Assembly (NCBI GenBank): GCA_964450705.1 | Contig: CAYVDB010000025.1 | Location: 1 to 7,178 of the forward strand | Direction of reading: 5' to 3' | Length of the DNA: 7,178 bases | Source of the DNA: CAYVDB01 sp964450705 | GTDB taxonomy: Bacteria; Patescibacteriota; Minisyncoccia; Phycocordibacterales; Zambryskibacteraceae | Part shown: positions 4,801 to 7,178 of the stretch, piece after piece | How positions within the stretch are numbered: position 1 is the first letter of the stretch | Layout: the number at the start of each line of letters is the position of its first letter | The notes under the pieces: model-generated | The model's database searches: none | What the model was told of the DNA's origin: nothing | Seen by the model: only the letters and a program-made list of their open reading frames with translations | Program-made: the position numbers and the translations under genes

Positions 4801-6381
4801 ATGAGAAATGCGCTATTGTCCGTCTATCACAAAGACGGAATCGTTGAGTTTGCCCAAGCGCTCGTAGAACTTGGTTTTACGATCTATGCCTCAGGCGGAA
4901 CGTTCAAGCACCTCGCCCAGAGTGGCGTTTCTGCGCTTCCAGTTTCCGATCTTGTAGGCGGGGAGGCGATCCTTGGCCATCGCGTGGTCACTTTGTCGCG
5001 TGAAGTTCATGCTGGGCTTCTGGCACAGAATACGGAAGGAGATGTTGCTGAATTAGCGAGCCTTTCTATTCCGCGTTTCGACCTTGTTTGCGTGGATCTG
5101 TATCCGCTTGAAGCTGAGATTGCTAAGCCCAGCAGCACTCGGAAGTCTGTTATTGAGCAGACTGATATCGGCGGACCAACGATGATCCGTTCAGGGACTA
5201 AGGGTGGAAGAGTAGTCATTTGTGATCCTGCGGATCGACAGCGAGTCATCGATTGGCTCAAGGCTGGCGAGCCTGATAATGGTCTTGTAGAAGAGCTTTG
5301 TTCCAAAGGAGAGTTTACGATTGCGAGATACTGTATGGCTTCAGCTCGGTATCTCTCCGGCGGAATCCACGAAGGCTTCTTGGGCTCTCGTGTTGCTACG
5401 TGCAAGTATGGTGAAAATGCGTGGCAAGCTCCAGCGCATCTCTACTCTACTGGGTCGGAAGATCCACTTGCTCTCAGCAGGTTTGTTGTGATCGAGGGAG
5501 CGCCCCCGAGCTACAACAACTGGGTTGATATTGATCGCTTGCTTCAGACGGCAACTCACATTGCTGAGGCCCTCGAAGGGTATGCGATTACTGAAGGGCC
5601 CGATCGAAACATCGCTCTTGGTGTGAAGCATGGAAATCCGTGCGGAGTAGCTTGTGGATTTGATCGAGCGCATGTCTTGGAGAAGATGATGGCAGGCGAT
5701 CCGCTGGCTATCTTCGGCGGGCTCGTTCTCACGAACTTTGAAGTTGACGAGACGCTCTGTGAGACGCTTACTGGTAAGATGCTCGATGGTATCATCGCTC
5801 CAGCTTTCACCCCAGGAGCAATTGCAATGCTTCGACGGAAGGGTGACAAGTGTCGCTTTGTCGTGAACCCAGCTCTTCGAGAGCTTGTGGGGCATCTTGA
5901 TCAGGCGCCACGTTTCCGTTTCGTCCGAGGTGGGTTCTTGATGCAACCCAACTACACATTCGTCCCCAACTTTGATCGGGGAGATATTGTGAAGCATGGG
6001 AATGCCTCGGTAGCAAAGGAATACGACATGCTCCTTGCTTGGGGAATTGGCTCTACCTCGAACAGTAATACAATCACGCTTGTGAAAGATGGACAGCTGA
6101 TCGGCAATGGCGTTGGTCAGCAGGATCGTGTCGGCGCGGCACATCTTGCCATTGCTCGAGCTCGCAGGTCTCAACATGATGTTCGTGGCGCTGTTGCTTA
6201 CAGCGATTCATTCTTTCCATTCCCGGATGGACCGCAGACCCTCATTGAAGCTGGCGTTACCGCTATCTTCACGTCGAGCGGTTCGGTCAGAGATCAGGAG
6301 ACGATTGATCTCTGCAAAGAGCGTGGAGTCGCGCTCTACATGATTCCGGATGCTTTGGGCCGCGGTTTCTTTGGTCACTGA
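4801..6381 (+). CDS. purH: Bifunctional AICAR formyltransferase / IMP cyclohydrolase, divergent
   Basis: 526 aa. PurH formylates AICAR with 10-formyl-THF (EC 2.1.2.3) and closes the ring to IMP (EC 3.5.4.10), the last two steps to IMP. The N-terminal MGS-like cyclohydrolase domain (about 1-190) shows ALLSVYHKDGIVEFAQ, ASGGT (30-34), VDLYPLE (98-104) and IEQTDIGGPTMIRSGTKGG (118-136). The formyltransferase domain (about 195-526) shows KYGENAWQ (202-209), SYNNWVDID (237-245), the catalytic VKHGNPCGVA (K276, H277), DPLAIFGG (300-307), IIAPAF, SNTITLVKDGQ and SDSFFPFPDGPQTLIEAGV. Odd points: the usual RVKTLHP of the cyclohydrolase site reads RVVTLSR (61-67), so Val63 replaces the conserved lysine and Ser66 the histidine. 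The usual C-terminal FRH is replaced by ALGRGFFGH. The start at 4801 is fixed by the SD. The gene is monocistronic, between its own promoter and terminator. PurB, just upstream, makes its substrate. Confidence 0.93.
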   Translation: MRNALLSVYHKDGIVEFAQALVELGFTIYASGGTFKHLAQSGVSALPVSDLVGGEAILGHRVVTLSREVHAGLLAQNTEGDVAELASLSIPRFDLVCVDLYPLEAEIAKPSSTRKSVIEQTDIGGPTMIRSGTKGGRVVICDPADRQRVIDWLKAGEPDNGLVEELCSKGEFTIARYCMASARYLSGGIHEGFLGSRVATCKYGENAWQAPAHLYSTGSEDPLALSRFVVIEGAPPSYNNWVDIDRLLQTATHIAEALEGYAITEGPDRNIALGVKHGNPCGVACGFDRAHVLEKMMAGDPLAIFGGLVLTNFEVDETLCETLTGKMLDGIIAPAFTPGAIAMLRRKGDKCRFVVNPALRELVGHLDQAPRFRFVRGGFLMQPNYTFVPNFDRGDIVKHGNASVAKEYDMLLAWGIGSTSNSNTITLVKDGQLIGNGVGQQDRVGAAHLAIARARRSQHDVRGAVAYSDSFFPFPDGPQTLIEAGVTAIFTSSGSVRDQETIDLCKERGVALYMIPDALGRGFFGH

Positions 6382-6388
6382 TACTTAC

Positions 6389-6422
6389 TACTCCGAAGGC
6401 TTTTGCCCTTCGGAGTATTTTT
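6389..6422 (+). terminator. Intrinsic terminator after purH
   Basis: A perfect 11-bp stem, TACTCCGAAGG (6389-6399) with CCTTCGGAGTA (6407-6417), encloses a 7-nt loop and runs straight into TTTTT (6418-6422). It begins 7 nt after the purH stop and separates the purine block from the AT-rich gene that follows. Confidence 0.92.
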
Positions 6423-6448
6423 ATATAAGAATCTTTAAAGAAGTATGT

Positions 6449-6454
6449 TATTCT
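6449..6454 (+). promoter_or_regulatory. Possible -10 box (TATTCT) for a leaderless transcript
   Basis: TATTCT ends 7 nt before the ATG at 6462, and no SD is found at normal distance. The hexamer is the same one that lies 6 nt before the MazG-like start at 1993. A clear -35 box is not visible; the area 15-17 bp upstream is simply AT-rich. A promoter is expected here because the purH terminator ends only 40 nt before the gene. Confidence 0.45.
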
Positions 6455-6461
6455 CTTGTCT

Positions 6462-7178
6462 ATGAAAATTCAAAACAATAAGGGAGATATTGTGGATGAA
6501 GTACATGGTATTAGCATTCCTGATCCTTATCGGTGGCTTGAGGATCCTGATAAACCTGAAGTAAAAACTTGGATTGAAGATCAGAATAAGCAAACGTTTG
6601 ATTTTCTAAAAGATAATACTTTCCAAGTTTTCTCTGATGAACTGGTTAAGAATTTTAAAACTACAAATGTATCGAACCCTGTCCCAGTAAATGGCAGATA
6701 TTTTTATACCGAAAGGAAAGAAGATCAAGATCAGCCAGTGCTTTATTTTAAAGATGAACTCAATGGGGTTCCGGTTAAGATCTTTGATCCAAATGGAAAG
6801 ATAAAAGGGAATACTATTTCTATAGATTTTTGGTTTCAATCAAATACAGGAAGATATATGGCGTATGGCATTTCAGAAGGAGGAGATGAGATGGCTACTC
6901 TTTTCATAAAAGATCTCAATAATGATCGATTATTGGAGGAAAGCATCCCCCGATGTCGTCACTCATCTCTGAAATGGCTTCCTGATGACAGAGGTTTCTT
7001 TTATACTCGTAATCCTCGATCGGGAACTGTGCCCAAAAATGAAGAACATCTTCATGCGAAAATTTACCTACATATATTAGGAACTAATCCTGATACTGAC
7101 GAAATGATTTTCGGGCAGGATAGGCCAAAAGACGACATGCTTGGCTTAGCGCTATCTCTTGACGGTAAATATCTGGCT
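6462..7178 (+). CDS. Prolyl oligopeptidase family (S9A) protein, N-terminal part, 3' end cut by the window
   Basis: 239 codons are open to the last base, so the gene continues outside. The start matches the N-terminus of S9A prolyl oligopeptidases: DEVHGISIPDPYRWLEDPDK (about 12-31), then VKTWIEDQNKQTFDFL. In this family that stretch wraps the catalytic domain. From about residue 75 come short beta-strand repeats (RYFYTERKEDQDQPVLYF, RYMAYGISEGGDEMATLFI, LKWLPDDRGFFYTR), as in the propeller that filters substrates by size. Known members are about 680-700 aa and cleave short peptides after proline, usually in the cytosol. No signal peptide is seen here. The catalytic Ser, Asp and His lie in the missing C-terminal part, so activity cannot be judged, and other S9 members remain possible. 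Composition is AT-rich again, and the start appears leaderless. Confidence 0.88.
   Translation, partial: MKIQNNKGDIVDEVHGISIPDPYRWLEDPDKPEVKTWIEDQNKQTFDFLKDNTFQVFSDELVKNFKTTNVSNPVPVNGRYFYTERKEDQDQPVLYFKDELNGVPVKIFDPNGKIKGNTISIDFWFQSNTGRYMAYGISEGGDEMATLFIKDLNNDRLLEESIPRCRHSSLKWLPDDRGFFYTRNPRSGTVPKNEEHLHAKIYLHILGTNPDTDEMIFGQDRPKDDMLGLALSLDGKYLA

Noticed and set aside
5341..6177. 278-codon open frame on the minus strand opposite purH
   Set aside because: purH is unmistakable on the + strand across the whole interval. The minus-strand translation has no recognisable motif and is a shadow of its codon bias.
1..7178. Defence system, CRISPR array, transposon or tRNA
   Set aside because: No repeat-spacer pattern, transposase, terminal inverted repeats, cloverleaf or toxin-antitoxin pair was seen. 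A MazG-like enzyme next to a methyltransferase is not enough to claim a defence island.

Overview
The window looks like chromosomal DNA from a small-genome bacterium, most probably of the Candidate Phyla Radiation (Patescibacteria, Parcubacteria-like). The main pointer is the first gene: a secreted LamG plus fibronectin-III-like protein ending in a short helical linker and a peptidoglycan-binding module, a layout I recall as common in that group. Most flanking genes are AT-rich, tightly packed and lack Shine-Dalgarno (SD) sites. UGA is used as a stop (first gene and purH), and tryptophan is always UGG, so the recoded Gracilibacteria/Absconditabacteria are unlikely. The taxonomic call is inference. 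Every gene is on the + strand.

Layout. 1-240: a GC-rich stub of unknown nature (about 1-125), then an AT-rich promoter region. 241-1635: secreted LamG/FnIII/peptidoglycan-binding protein. 1690-3084: a run of small genes, namely an 81-aa acidic orphan, a MazG-like NTP pyrophosphohydrolase, a 39-aa single-pass membrane peptide and a class I SAM methyltransferase. 3126-6422: two purine genes, purB and purH, each with its own promoter and SD; purB and purH are each followed by a strong intrinsic terminator. 6462-7178: the N-terminal third of a prolyl oligopeptidase (S9A) cut by the window edge.

How the genes work together. PurB releases AICAR (and AMP from adenylosuccinate), and PurH takes AICAR through FAICAR to IMP, so they are consecutive steps of purine synthesis. 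They are two separate transcription units whose predicted promoters are nearly identical (TTGTTT, 16-bp spacer, TAATAT preceded by AG), which suggests co-regulation. This block differs from its flanks in base composition (sample 60-base lines: 33/60 and 31/60 G+C inside, against 14/60 and 23/60 outside), arginine codons and translation signals, which suggests acquisition as a cassette. The flanking genes instead show TATTCT/TATTCA-type -10 boxes 6-7 nt before the ATG, as expected for leaderless mRNAs.

I found no CRISPR array, tRNA, rRNA, insertion sequence or recognisable defence system. The points most worth following are the divergent PurH cyclohydrolase motif, the shared pur promoter, and the two contrasting gene-expression styles side by side.
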